From: Eubacteriales bacterium
Lineage (GTDB): Bacteria > Bacillota > Clostridia > Oscillospirales > Butyricicoccaceae
Assembly: GCA_030540435.1 (NCBI GenBank)
Contig: JAUNWG010000004.1
Span: 28,230 to 92,229 of the forward strand
Length of the DNA stretch: 64,000 nucleotides
Direction of reading: 5' to 3'
Every line of letters begins with the position of its first letter. The first letter of the stretch is position 1. This document shows, piece after piece, positions 7,714 to 16,633 of the stretch. The position numbers and the translations under genes were made by a program. The notes under the pieces are model-generated. The model ran no database searches. It was given only the letters and a program-made list of their open reading frames with translations, and was not told the DNA's origin.

Positions 7714-7738
7714 GTGAAGCAGTTACTTTTTTATTTTT
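7714..7738 (+). repeat. 25-nt direct repeat of the tRNA-operon terminator end
   Basis: Exact copy of 7437-7461, 277 bp downstream, lacking the left stem arm and so probably not functional as a terminator. Together with the tRNA-Gly fragment it bounds a scarred interval. Between them a hairpin is formed by CCAAATCCCAACC and GGGTTGCGATTTGG (about 7675-7709). Confidence 0.7.
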
Positions 7739-7739
7739 G

Positions 7740-7768
7740 TTGACTTGCCTAACAGCGTCTGTTATCCT
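7740..7768 (+). promoter_or_regulatory. Promoter of type I toxin mRNA, locus 1
   Basis: TTGACT at 7740-7745 and TATCCT at 7763-7768, spacer 17. Transcription would start near 7775 at GGGCATACC, giving a leader of about 105 nt before the toxin start. Confidence 0.75.
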
Positions 7769-7879
7769 AATAACGGGCATACCATTCGCGGTAGGCGGTA
7801 GCTGTACTCTCCTTGATGCTATTAAGGAGGGTCGGTAAATTTCTTTTACTCATCCTCCTGGAAAGGAGGGTGATGGCGT

Positions 7880-7987
7880 ATGTACGTTACATATTCTGAG
7901 TTATTCCAGCTGTTAAACTTGCTGGTGAACTTTGGTCTGTTAGTCGTCGCAATCGTGGCGTTGTATGTACAAAATAAAAAGAAATAA
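7880..7987 (+). CDS. Holin-like type I toxin peptide, locus 1
   Basis: 35 aa peptide, too short for most gene callers: MYVTYSELFQ, then a hydrophobic helix (residues 9-30) and the basic tail QNKKK. This matches the putative holin-like toxin family of small membrane-damaging type I toxins. The ribosome site GGAGGGTG (7865-7872) is fully paired with CATCCTCC (7851-7858) in an 8-bp hairpin, so translation should be repressed in the full-length mRNA. A second copy at 28196 keeps the sequence pattern, the hairpin and the promoters. An antisense RNA converges from the right. Confidence 0.82.
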   Translation: MYVTYSELFQLLNLLVNFGLLVVAIVALYVQNKKK

Positions 7988-8079
7988 CCGCCTGAACTGC
8001 TAACTCCACGGCGGTTATTTCATAATCTTCAGGGAAGGTGCAGTACCGTCTATCGGTATGCCCTTCTTATTTCTTTTAC
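7978..8079 (-). ncRNA. Predicted antitoxin RNA, locus 1
   Basis: A minus-strand transcript starting near 8079 from the promoter at 8086-8114 and ending at the bidirectional terminator 7982-8020, about 100 nt. Its 5' region begins GGGCATACC and continues like the 5' end of the toxin mRNA (7775-7800), so the two RNAs share 5' repeats and are complementary across the shared terminator. That is the architecture of the par locus of plasmid pAD1. Ends are predicted from promoter and terminator only. Confidence 0.7.
7982..8020. terminator. Shared bidirectional terminator, toxin locus 1
   Basis: AAATAACCGCC and GGCGGTTATTT are perfect 11-nt inverted repeats. The left arm includes the toxin stop codon. 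Both exits are T-rich (ATTTC to the right; TTTCTTTTTATTTTG when read leftward), so it ends both convergent RNAs. Confidence 0.82.
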
Positions 8080-8085
8080 ACATTT

Positions 8086-8114
8086 ATTATAACATGCAGA
8101 TGGTACAGCGTCAA
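8086..8114 (-). promoter_or_regulatory. Promoter of antitoxin RNA, locus 1
   Basis: On the minus strand TTGACG (8114-8109), 17 bp, TATAAT (8091-8086): a near-consensus promoter, stronger than the toxin promoter, as expected for an unstable RNA antitoxin made in excess. Confidence 0.8.
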
Positions 8115-8132
8115 GCAGGATTCTGTTACGGT

Positions 8133-8714
8133 TCAGTTTTCTGGTTTTACTCCGAGAACAGCGCCGGCTCGAATTTCCTGCTTTACTTTCTGTACAATTT
8201 CCTGCGCGTCGTATCCATCGACATCGAGCATTTCCGCTTTGATTAGCTTGACCTCTGGGATACCGAAATACTGCTGCGCCAGATCACGGATATAATGAAA
8301 GCTGTAATCCGGCACATATGGGCCGCCAGCGGTGGTCACATAGTACAGCTTACTTGCTTTGCATAAGCCTTCGGGTATCCCGTTTTCCCCATATTGGGAC
8401 ACGATACCGGTTGCATAAATGTTTTCGATGTAAACCTTTAAACTGGAAGGGAAGGATAAATCCCAAAACGGCGCGGAGATTACGATGGTATCGGCTGACG
8501 CAAATTGCTTCGCATACCCAAACATCGGGTCGGAATAGCATTGATCTTGGATCAATGCAGCGCGTTTATTTAATGTATCCACGGTCAAGGGCTTTAGGTT
8601 TTCCTGCTCAAGGTTTAATTCGGTATAGTTGCCGCCCAATTGGGTTAAAAGCTCTCTGGCGATGGAATCTGTTCTGGAATCCTCCCGGACGCAGCTGTTA
8701 ATATATAATATCAT
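8133..8714 (-). CDS. NAD(P)H-dependent flavin oxidoreductase (flavodoxin-like fold)
   Basis: 193 aa protein of the NQO1/AzoR-like group that reduces quinones, azo compounds or nitroaromatics with FMN and NAD(P)H. It begins MILYINSCVREDSRT, an FMN phosphate-binding loop. It also has SAPFWDLSFPSSLKVYIENI, the usual P-F-W-N-F-like flavin loop, and TTAGGPY near residue 127. Start 8714 follows AAAGGGGAA. A much longer open frame continues antisense into addB and is not coding. The gene is divergent from addB. Confidence 0.88.
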   Translation of the reverse strand: MILYINSCVREDSRTDSIARELLTQLGGNYTELNLEQENLKPLTVDTLNKRAALIQDQCYSDPMFGYAKQFASADTIVISAPFWDLSFPSSLKVYIENIYATGIVSQYGENGIPEGLCKASKLYYVTTAGGPYVPDYSFHYIRDLAQQYFGIPEVKLIKAEMLDVDGYDAQEIVQKVKQEIRAGAVLGVKPEN

Positions 8715-8856
8715 ACGGTCGTTCCCCTTTCTTTTCACTGGAATATGTTTCATTATAACAGAAATAAGGCACAAAATATACTTTTTTGACGACTGGAGCC
8801 GGAAAAACCTTCCGGCTTTTACTTTTGCGCTGATTCTGGTATACTGGAGCATAGAA

Positions 8857-11800
8857 ATGGCGGTGAAAGCATTGAGAATACAAATAGGGCGTGCCGGGAG
8901 CGGCAAGACAACTGCGATCCTGCGGCATATCGCGTCGAAGGCGAACAGCGGCAGGAAACAGATATTGATCGTTCCGGAGCTGGCGTCGCATGAATATGAA
9001 CGCCTGTTGGCGCAATATACAAAGAATCTGGGGGCGCGATATGCAGAGGTGCTGACCTTCCGCCGGATTGCAAACCGTGTGTTTTCCGAAGCGGGCGGTC
9101 TGGCAGATACCGTTCTGACGCCTGCGGGACGGCTGCTGGTATTATATGAAGCCGTGCGGCGTTCGGCGGATGCCCTTGCACTGTACAGCGGCGCAACGCG
9201 CAAGCCGGATGTGCTGCGGGAGCTGTTGCAGGTGTTGGATGAAATGAAATGTGCACAGATCTCGCCGGAGGATATGCTGCGTGCCGCCGCAGAAACCGAT
9301 GGGCATTTAGCGGCAAAGCTGCGCGATCTGGGACAGATTGGCATGGTGTATGACACACTGACGCAGGAAGAACTGCCGGATCCCCGCGACCAGCTGACAA
9401 GGGTCACGGAGCGGCTGCCGGAAAGCCGTCTGTTTGACAATGCTGAGGTGTATTTCGACCGTTTTGATAACTTTAATAAACAGGAATTGGACATGATTGG
9501 TTTCCTGCTGTGCAGGCATGTGCCGGTGACTGTTGCGCTGACTGGAGACCTGTCTCAGCCAGAGTTGTTCCCGGAGACGCATCTGGCGCTGGCGCGTCTG
9601 CGTGCGCTTGCCGGACGGTGCGGAGAACCGGTAGAGCTGGAACATTTTCCGTCATTGTATTTGCCGCGCCCACGGGATCTGGCGGTTTTGGAGCAATATG
9701 TCCTGCAGCCCTATGGACAGCAGTTTGAAAGCGACAAAAGCAGCGTCAGGCTGCATGCGGCGGGGGATCTGTTTTCGGAATGTGAATATGCGGCGGCATA
9801 TATCCGCCGATTGCTGCGCGAAACCGATGCAAGGCGACGGGATATCGTTGTGACCGCACGGAATTTTGAGCAATATGCGCCGCTGCTTGAATTGGTATTT
9901 GAGCGGTATGACATCCCGATTTTCCTCAGTGAGAAGCATGATATTTTACAAAAACCGGTGCTGTCGCTGGTCGATGCGGCGCTGCATACCGTCACGGGCG
10001 GCTGGCGGTATGAGGATATGTTTACCTATCTCAAGACCGGCTTTGCCGGTTTGACTGTCGAGGAATGCGATGTGCTGGAAAATTATGTGCTGTTTTGGCG
10101 CATTCGGGGAAGCATGTGGCATAAGCCGTTTACCGGCAGCCCGGACAGCTTTGACGGCGGGATGGATGAACAGGCGGAGGCGGAGCTTGCGCACCTCAAT
10201 GCACTGCGCGAACGTGCGGTGCAGCCGCTTCTGGCATTAAAGGAAGGGCTGGATGGCGCGCAGACAGCGACGCAGTATGTACAGGCGTTGTATGACTTCC
10301 TCGAAGCGATCGATGCGCCGGAACGAATTGCTGCCCGCGCGCAGCGGCATGAAGAGGCAGGACGGCTGCAAACCGCAGAAGAATACCGCCAGCTGTGGGA
10401 AATTTTGGTACAGGCGATGGAGCAGTTTGCATGGGTGCAGGGGGATGCACCCATGGAGACGGATGCATTTGTGACGCTGCTGGGGCTGGTGCTGACGGAA
10501 TATGATGTCGGCACGATACCGGTGTCACTCGACCGCGTGACCTGCGGTTCCATCGACCGTGTGTGCAAGACCGGCATCCCGCATTTGATCGTACTCGGCA
10601 TGAACGACGGCGTGCTGCCTGCGGCGGGAGAGAGCGGCGGCATTTTGACCGATCATGACCGCGCGATGCTGCTCGGCTTGGAGGTCGAGTTGGAAACCAG
10701 TGAGGACCGTATCGCGCAGGAGCAAGCGGCGATCTACCGTGTGTTTGCGTCGGCGTCGGAAACGCTGCTGCTGTCGTGGAGCAGCAGCGGCGCGGATGGG
10801 GAGCTGCGCCCGTCCTATCTGATCGGTACGGTGCGGCAGCTGCTGCACGGCGTACCGGAGACCAGTGAGAACGAGCTGGGCCAGCAGTATCAGCTGGAAG
10901 CGGAGCGGCCACGGTTTGACCTCGCCTGCCGGGGCGCGGCACAGGATGCTTCCGCGGCAGCGCAGGCAGCATTGGCGGCGACCGATACGCCGATCATCCC
11001 GATGGAAAAATCCGTGCGCGGCCCGCTGACAGACACCAGCGTCATTCACGCGTTATATGGCGAACGGCTGCGCGTGACGGCCTCCCGCGTGGATGCTTTT
11101 TACCAGTGTCAGTATGCGTATTTTCTGCGCTATGGATTGCGGGCAAAGGAGCGCCGCCGCGCGGCGTTTGACGCGCCGGAGATGGGCACCTTCCTGCATT
11201 ATGTCCTGGAGCATACCCTGCAGGAGCTGCGGGAGCAGGATGTAAACGGAGCGCCCGACCGGGAGACTATGCATGAGATTGCGCAGAAATGGACACAGAC
11301 CTATGTGGAAACCGTGCTGGGCGGGCTGGAACAGCATACCGCGCGTTTCCGGCATTTATTCCGCCGTCTGGTGCACATGCTGGATGATATTTTAGACAAT
11401 CTGTTGGAGGAAATGACGTGCTCGGATTTTGAACCCATTGATTTTGAGCTGAACTTTTCCCGCAGTGGCGACCTGCCGCCCGTCCTCATTGACAGCCCGG
11501 AGGGCACGCTGGAGATGAACGGCAAGGTCGACCGCGTCGACGGATATATTAAGGATGGCGCATTGTATGTGCGCGTGTTGGACTATAAGAGCGGACAGAA
11601 GAAATTCGAGCTGTCTGACCTGTGGTACGGACTGAATGTCCAGCTGCTGCTGTACCTGTTTGCCATCCAGCACCACGGCTTGGAGCGTTACCGCGCGCGA
11701 CTGGCGGGCGATATCGACTGCATCGTGCCGGCAGGCGCGCTGTATGTACCGGCGCGCAGTGCGCTCATTCAGGCGCCGCGGGATACGGACGATGAGACGC

Positions 11801-12234
11801 TGGATAAGCTGCGCAAAAAGCAGCTGCGCCGGTCCGGTTTGCTGCTGGATGATCCGGCGGTCATTGAAGCGATGGAGCACGGCATTACAAAGGAAGGCGC
11901 GTTCCTGCCGATTGGATTCCGCGCAAAGGACGGCGCGCCGACAGCGGCAAGCCTGTCCAGCCTCGCAAGCATGGAAAAAATGGGGCAGCTCAGCGCACAT
12001 ATCCGCAAGATCCTGCGGGATATGGGACGGGAGCTGCTGCACGGCAGTATGGAGGCCAAGCCGGTGCGGCGCGGCCCGGCAGAGGATGTCTGCCAGTGGT
12101 GTCCATACCGCGCGATCTGCCGGTTTGACGCCAAGCTGGGCGACAAGCCGCATACGATTGCAAAAATCAAGCCGGAGGAATTCTGGCAGAGCATAGCGGA
12201 TCAGCTGGAAGGAGAGGAAACACATGGGCGTTAA
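8857..12234 (+). CDS. addB: ATP-dependent helicase/nuclease subunit AddB
   Basis: AddB of the AddAB recombination complex, which processes double-strand breaks for RecA; 1125 aa with this start. Walker A GRAGSGKT is at about residues 11-18. The C-terminal RecB-type nuclease domain has DYKSGQKKFELSDLWYGLNVQLLLYL, and the iron-sulfur cysteines are split as FYQCQYAYF and CQWCPYRAIC. The start is uncertain: ATG 8857 has GGAG 7 nt upstream, but a promoter -10 (TATACT, 8840-8845) would make it almost leaderless. TTG 8872, behind GGTGAAAG, would give the family-typical LRIQIGRAGSGKT start. Overlaps addA by 11 nt. Confidence 0.93.
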   Translation: MAVKALRIQIGRAGSGKTTAILRHIASKANSGRKQILIVPELASHEYERLLAQYTKNLGARYAEVLTFRRIANRVFSEAGGLADTVLTPAGRLLVLYEAVRRSADALALYSGATRKPDVLRELLQVLDEMKCAQISPEDMLRAAAETDGHLAAKLRDLGQIGMVYDTLTQEELPDPRDQLTRVTERLPESRLFDNAEVYFDRFDNFNKQELDMIGFLLCRHVPVTVALTGDLSQPELFPETHLALARLRALAGRCGEPVELEHFPSLYLPRPRDLAVLEQYVLQPYGQQFESDKSSVRLHAAGDLFSECEYAAAYIRRLLRETDARRRDIVVTARNFEQYAPLLELVFERYDIPIFLSEKHDILQKPVLSLVDAALHTVTGGWRYEDMFTYLKTGFAGLTVEECDVLENYVLFWRIRGSMWHKPFTGSPDSFDGGMDEQAEAELAHLNALRERAVQPLLALKEGLDGAQTATQYVQALYDFLEAIDAPERIAARAQRHEEAGRLQTAEEYRQLWEILVQAMEQFAWVQGDAPMETDAFVTLLGLVLTEYDVGTIPVSLDRVTCGSIDRVCKTGIPHLIVLGMNDGVLPAAGESGGILTDHDRAMLLGLEVELETSEDRIAQEQAAIYRVFASASETLLLSWSSSGADGELRPSYLIGTVRQLLHGVPETSENELGQQYQLEAERPRFDLACRGAAQDASAAAQAALAATDTPIIPMEKSVRGPLTDTSVIHALYGERLRVTASRVDAFYQCQYAYFLRYGLRAKERRRAAFDAPEMGTFLHYVLEHTLQELREQDVNGAPDRETMHEIAQKWTQTYVETVLGGLEQHTARFRHLFRRLVHMLDDILDNLLEEMTCSDFEPIDFELNFSRSGDLPPVLIDSPEGTLEMNGKVDRVDGYIKDGALYVRVLDYKSGQKKFELSDLWYGLNVQLLLYLFAIQHHGLERYRARLAGDIDCIVPAGALYVPARSALIQAPRDTDDETLDKLRKKQLRRSGLLLDDPAVIEAMEHGITKEGAFLPIGFRAKDGAPTAASLSSLASMEKMGQLSAHIRKILRDMGRELLHGSMEAKPVRRGPAEDVCQWCPYRAICRFDAKLGDKPHTIAKIKPEEFWQSIADQLEGEETHGR

Positions 12235-15200
12235 CTGGACACCGGAGCAGCAGGCGGCGATCTACAACCGCGGCGGCACGCTGCTGGTATCTGCGGCAGC
12301 CGGTTCGGGTAAGACAGCGGTGCTTGTGCAGCGCGTATTGGAGCGTGTGACAGACACCGAAGACCCGTGTGACATCGATTCCTTCCTGGTTGTCACGTTT
12401 ACCAAGGCGGCGGCAAGCGAAATGCGCGGCAAGATCGCGGATGCGTTGACCGAACTGGCGGCGAAACATCCGCGGGATGCGCGGCTGCGGCGGCAGCTGA
12501 TGCTGGTGCACCGGGCAAAGATCACGACGGTACATGCCTTTTGTATGGGCCTGCTGCGGGAGCACTTCCATGAGCTGGGTCTGCCGCCCGACTTCCGCAC
12601 AGCGGACGAGAGCGAGCAGAACGTCATGCAGCTGGATGTGCTGGAGGATGTGCTGGAAGCGCAGTATGAACGGGAGGATGCGGGGTTTTCCGCACTGGTG
12701 GATGCACTGAGCAGCGGACGCGACGACCGCCAGCTGAGCAATATCGTGCTGGAGACCTTTAAAAACCTACAGGCATCCCCGCAGCCTACGAAGGTGTTGG
12801 CGGGCTACAAGGAGCAGTTTGTCCGCCCATTTGACCGGCTGGCGGATACCGATTGGGGACGGGAGCTGCTGGATACAGCACGGGATCGCATCCTCTATGC
12901 CATCTCCGCCCTTGACGATGCATTGGAGGAAATGCAGGGCGCAGCGGATGTGTGCGAAAAGTACGAGCCTGCCTTTTTGGACGACCGCAATCAGGCACGG
13001 AATCTGCTGGCGTTGGTGGAGGACGGCTCGTGGGACGAGGCCGTGCGGCAGTGCCGCGCAGTTCGCAGCGGGCGGATGCGGCTGGCAGCCATCCGCGGCT
13101 ATGAAGACAAGGCGTTCCTCGACCGGCTCAAGCAGGCGCGGGAGGTGTGGAAGGACATTTCCTTTGCACTGTCGGACAGTGTGCTGTGCGTCAGTGAGGC
13201 TGAGGTGCGGCTGGATATGGAAATGATGGCGCCTGCGGTGTGCGCGCTGTGCGATACGGTACAGGCGTTTATGGAAGCCTATCAGGCAGAAAAGCTGCGG
13301 CGCGGCGTGGTGGATTTCAACGATCTGGAGCATTTTGCCGTCGACCTGCTGGTGGATGAGGACGGAAGCCCGACTGCACTTGCAAAAGAGATGCACTTTT
13401 CCGAAATCATGGTCGACGAATATCAGGACACCAACGCTGTACAGGACGCGATCTTCCGCGCCGTCAGCGAAGATGAGAAGAACATCTTTATGGTCGGCGA
13501 CGTTAAACAGAGCATCTACCGCTTCCGGCTTGCCAATCCGGCGATCTTCCTGCAAAAATATCTGGATTACAGCGATGCGGACAAGGTGCACGACGATAGT
13601 CCGCGGCGCATTGTGCTGTCGCGCAATTTCCGTTCGCGCCCGGAGGTGCTGGACAGCGTGAATTACCTGTTTTCTGCGTTGATGAGCAAACGGCTGGGCG
13701 ATCTGGATTACACCGACCGGGAAGCGCTGTACGTTGGCGCTGACTTCCCACAGGGGGAGGACGACTACCGCACGGAGGTATGCGTGCTGGAAACCGCATC
13801 GGAGGAAGAGGATACGCCGGAGGCGATCCGGCAGGAAGCGGCTTACTGTGCAGACCGCATTCGGCAAATGCTGGACGACGGCTTCCGCGTGACGGACAAG
13901 CGCAGCGGCGCACTGCGTCCGTGCCGGCCGGAGGATTTTGTCATCCTGCTGCGTTCGGTGAAAAACAAAGCGCCGGTGTTCCAGAAGGAGCTTGCGCTGC
14001 GGGGCATCCCATCCGGGGCGGATACGCCGGACGACATGCTGGACACGCCGGAGATTTTGACGCTGATTGCATGGCTGGAGGTCGTGGATAACCCGCGGCA
14101 GGATGTACCGCTGCTGGCAGTGCTGACTTCACCGCTGGCGGGCTTTACGGAGGAAGAACTGGCGGAGATCCGGCTGGAAGACCGCGAGCACGATTTTTAC
14201 AGCGCGCTGTGCGCAGCGGCGGAGACGACGCCAAAGGCGCAGGCATTTTTGGAACAGCTGGATGAGCTGCGGCTGATGTCGGCGGATTTACCGGTGCGGC
14301 AGCTGCTGTGGCGCATCGTGGACAGCACCGGCGCGCTGGGTGTTTTCGGCGCAATGCCGAACGGGCGCGCGCGGCAGCATCATATTACGGCGCTGTTGGA
14401 GCTGGCGGGCAGCTTTGAGCGCGGTGGAAGCAGGGGGCTGTTTGCCTTTGTGCGCTATCTGCGCGAGCTGCGGGAGACGGACGGCACGATGACCGTGCCG
14501 GACAGCGAGGAAGCCGCCGGGATGGTGCGCATCATGACCATCCACAAGTCCAAGGGTCTGGAATTTCCAATCGTCATTTTGGCGAACTGCGCAAAGCGGT
14601 TCAACGAGCTGGATCTGCACAAGCCGGTGTTGCTGCATGAACGCATGGGCGTGAGTATGCGCTGCCGCGATACGCAGCGCGGCATCCAGTATGACGGATT
14701 AGACCGGCGGGCGATGGCGTCCGCCCTGCGGCGGGAAATGGTCAGCGAGGAGCTGCGCATCTTATATGTTGCGCTCACCCGCGCAAAGGAAAAGCTCATC
14801 TGTACCTGTGCGCTCAAGGGCGTGGAAAAGCAGGCGGAAAAATGGGCGGCGATCGCGGCGCTCGACCCGATCCCGTCATATGCGCTGGCAGGCGCGAACC
14901 AGTATGCCCTGTGGCTGGGCGTGCCGTTGCTGCGGCATCCGGGCGCGATGCAGCTGCGGCAGCTGTGCACGCGTGCGCCGGAATTGGATGTAACTGCGCC
15001 GGATTGCTTTACCGTACATGTCATCCCCTTCCGGCGGCAGGAGGAGATAGAGACGGTGCGCGATCACGGGACGATCGCCGAGCGGGAACGCATGGAGGCG
15101 CCGGTGCTCCGACCGTATGCAGCGGACAGCCTGCGTGACCTGCCGTCCAAGCTGACGGCGACGGCGATCACAGAATCCTTCCGCGCCCAGGAAGCGCAGG

Positions 15201-15799
15201 AGGAGACCGTCCTGCCGAAGCAGAGCGCAGATCTGCGCCGCCCGTTTTTTGACCGAGAAGCGCGGGGGCTGACGCCGTCGGAAGCGGGCACGGCCCACCA
15301 CCTGTTTTTACAGTTCTGCGATTTTGCGCTGTGTGAAACGGCAGAGGGGCGCGAGAGCGAGTTAAACCGCCTGCGGGAACGGCATATTTTAAGCGATGTA
15401 CAGGCGCAGGCGATCAAGCTGGACAACATCGCGGCGTTTTTTGCATCCGACGTCTATCAGGCGGTGAAGCAGGCGAAAGCGGTGCACCGCGAGTTCAAAT
15501 TCTCCATTCTCGTCCCTGCAGCGGATTATTATCCGCAGGCGGAGGATTTCCCTGAAGAACAGGTGCTGATGCAGGGCGTCATCGACTGTCTGGTGGAAAC
15601 GGAGAATGGGCTGCTGGTGCTGGACTTCAAGACAGACCGCGTATCCAAGCGCGGCGCATACCAGCGCGCTGCGCGCTATCAGGCGCAGCTGGCGGCATAC
15701 CGCAGGGCAGCGGAGACGGTATTTGCAAAACCAGTGACAAAATGCGCATTGTTTTTCCTGCATACCGGAACGACCGTGTACATTTCACATGAAAACTGA
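12224..15799 (+). CDS. addA: ATP-dependent helicase/nuclease subunit AddA
   Basis: UvrD-family helicase plus nuclease subunit of AddAB, 1191 aa. Motifs are WTPEQQAAI (Q motif), AAAGSGKTAVLVQR (Walker A), VTFTKAAASEM, VDEYQDTNAVQ (Walker B), GDVKQSIYRFR, MTIHKSKGLEFP and LYVALTRAKEKLI. The C-terminal nuclease active site is LLVLDFKTDRVSKRG with downstream RYQAQLAAYRRA. It provides 3'-5' unwinding and ATPase activity and one of the two nuclease sites. Co-translated with addB. Confidence 0.96.
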   Translation: MGVNWTPEQQAAIYNRGGTLLVSAAAGSGKTAVLVQRVLERVTDTEDPCDIDSFLVVTFTKAAASEMRGKIADALTELAAKHPRDARLRRQLMLVHRAKITTVHAFCMGLLREHFHELGLPPDFRTADESEQNVMQLDVLEDVLEAQYEREDAGFSALVDALSSGRDDRQLSNIVLETFKNLQASPQPTKVLAGYKEQFVRPFDRLADTDWGRELLDTARDRILYAISALDDALEEMQGAADVCEKYEPAFLDDRNQARNLLALVEDGSWDEAVRQCRAVRSGRMRLAAIRGYEDKAFLDRLKQAREVWKDISFALSDSVLCVSEAEVRLDMEMMAPAVCALCDTVQAFMEAYQAEKLRRGVVDFNDLEHFAVDLLVDEDGSPTALAKEMHFSEIMVDEYQDTNAVQDAIFRAVSEDEKNIFMVGDVKQSIYRFRLANPAIFLQKYLDYSDADKVHDDSPRRIVLSRNFRSRPEVLDSVNYLFSALMSKRLGDLDYTDREALYVGADFPQGEDDYRTEVCVLETASEEEDTPEAIRQEAAYCADRIRQMLDDGFRVTDKRSGALRPCRPEDFVILLRSVKNKAPVFQKELALRGIPSGADTPDDMLDTPEILTLIAWLEVVDNPRQDVPLLAVLTSPLAGFTEEELAEIRLEDREHDFYSALCAAAETTPKAQAFLEQLDELRLMSADLPVRQLLWRIVDSTGALGVFGAMPNGRARQHHITALLELAGSFERGGSRGLFAFVRYLRELRETDGTMTVPDSEEAAGMVRIMTIHKSKGLEFPIVILANCAKRFNELDLHKPVLLHERMGVSMRCRDTQRGIQYDGLDRRAMASALRREMVSEELRILYVALTRAKEKLICTCALKGVEKQAEKWAAIAALDPIPSYALAGANQYALWLGVPLLRHPGAMQLRQLCTRAPELDVTAPDCFTVHVIPFRRQEEIETVRDHGTIAERERMEAPVLRPYAADSLRDLPSKLTATAITESFRAQEAQEETVLPKQSADLRRPFFDREARGLTPSEAGTAHHLFLQFCDFALCETAEGRESELNRLRERHILSDVQAQAIKLDNIAAFFASDVYQAVKQAKAVHREFKFSILVPAADYYPQAEDFPEEQVLMQGVIDCLVETENGLLVLDFKTDRVSKRGAYQRAARYQAQLAAYRRAAETVFAKPVTKCALFFLHTGTTVYISHEN

Positions 15800-15827
15800 C
15801 AAAAACGCCCCAAAAGAAAAAAAGTTC

Positions 15828-15856
15828 TTGCATTTGATGTTTTGTTGTGATATCAT
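15828..15856 (+). promoter_or_regulatory. Promoter of rpmE
   Basis: TTGCAT at 15828-15833 and TATCAT at 15851-15856, spacer 17 bp, 45 nt before rpmE. Confidence 0.6.
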
Positions 15857-15900
15857 AATTTCACGACTGTAAGGCTTATGCGGAAAGAGGTGAATCGAAA

Positions 15901-16104
15901 ATGAAGGAAGGAATCCATCCGAATTACAAGCCGACCACCATTCGTTGCGCTTGTGGTGCTGTATATGAGACCGCTTCCACCAAGGAGAATATCTCGGTAG
16001 AAATCTGCTCCAAGTGCCACCCGTTCTTTACCGGTAAGCAGAAGCTCGTTGATACCGGCGGACGTGTTGACCGCTTCAAGAGAAGATTCAATCTTGACAA
16101 GTGA
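15901..16104 (+). CDS. rpmE: Large-subunit ribosomal protein L31 (zinc-binding type)
   Basis: 67 aa L31 of the C+ type. Cysteines in RCACGAVY and [10 protein letters not shown] (Cys16, 18, 37, 40) form the zinc site. It bridges the 50S and 30S subunits. The RFKRRF basic C-terminus is typical. Monocistronic: own promoter and a strong terminator directly downstream. Zinc-limited cells often swap C+ L31 for a C- paralogue, but no paralogue is in the window. Confidence 0.97.
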   Translation: MKEGIHPNYKPTTIRCACGAVYETASTKENISVEICSKCHPFFTGKQKLVDTGGRVDRFKRRFNLDK

Positions 16105-16112
16105 TTTTATGG

Positions 16113-16138
16113 ACCCGTCCCTAGAGGACGGGTTTTTG
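16113..16138 (+). terminator. Terminator of rpmE
   Basis: ACCCGTCC and GGACGGGT form an 8-bp GC-rich stem followed by TTTTTGCTTTTT. Confidence 0.88.
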
Positions 16139-16195
16139 CTTTTTGAAATTGTTACATATTTTTCAAAAATAGAGATAGAATGAGAGGGATATATT

Positions 16196-16585
16196 ATGCT
16201 GAAGGAACGTGCAACAGAATATTATAACCAGAATTACAACTGTGCGGAAACCATTATCCGCGCGGCAAACGATGAATATGGTCTCGGCCTGAGCGAAGAG
16301 GCGATGAGGTTGAGCGGCGGCTTTGGCGGCGGCATGGGCTGTGGCAAGGCATGTGGCGCGCTGTGCGGCGGCATTTGTGCCATCAGCGCAAAGCTGATCG
16401 AGACGAGCGCGCATGAAACACCGGAGCTTCGCGCAAAATGTACTGCGCTGGTTGCGGCATTCAACCGCATCCTCGGTGACACCGAATGTAAGAACCTGAT
16501 GCGCAAGTACAAAAAGCCGGACGTGCGCTGTCTGAATACCGTGCTGCTCGGCTGCGAAGCGTTGGAAAGCGTAATGGAAAAGTAA
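16196..16585 (+). CDS. C_GCAxxG_C_C family protein (possible redox/metal protein)
   Basis: 129 aa protein of the C_GCAxxG_C_C family, named for its conserved Cys pattern. NYNCAET, GGMGCGKACGALCGG, AKCTALV, TECKNLM and VRCLNTV are present. These cysteines suggest a metal or iron-sulfur site; members often sit beside redox proteins, but no reaction is established. It has no signal peptide. It lies between rpmE and hflX with its own weak AGAGGG ribosome site, and no terminator separates it from hflX. Confidence 0.82.
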   Translation: MLKERATEYYNQNYNCAETIIRAANDEYGLGLSEEAMRLSGGFGGGMGCGKACGALCGGICAISAKLIETSAHETPELRAKCTALVAAFNRILGDTECKNLMRKYKKPDVRCLNTVLLGCEALESVMEK

Positions 16586-16633
16586 CAGAAGCTGATAATA
16601 GCATAGCTGAAAAGCTGAAAGGAGGGACATACT

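Noticed and set aside
8715..9494. Upstream extension of the flavin oxidoreductase frame, making a 453 aa protein
   Set aside because: The extension is antisense to the start of addB and low-complexity. A good start with AAAGGGGAA exists at 8714.
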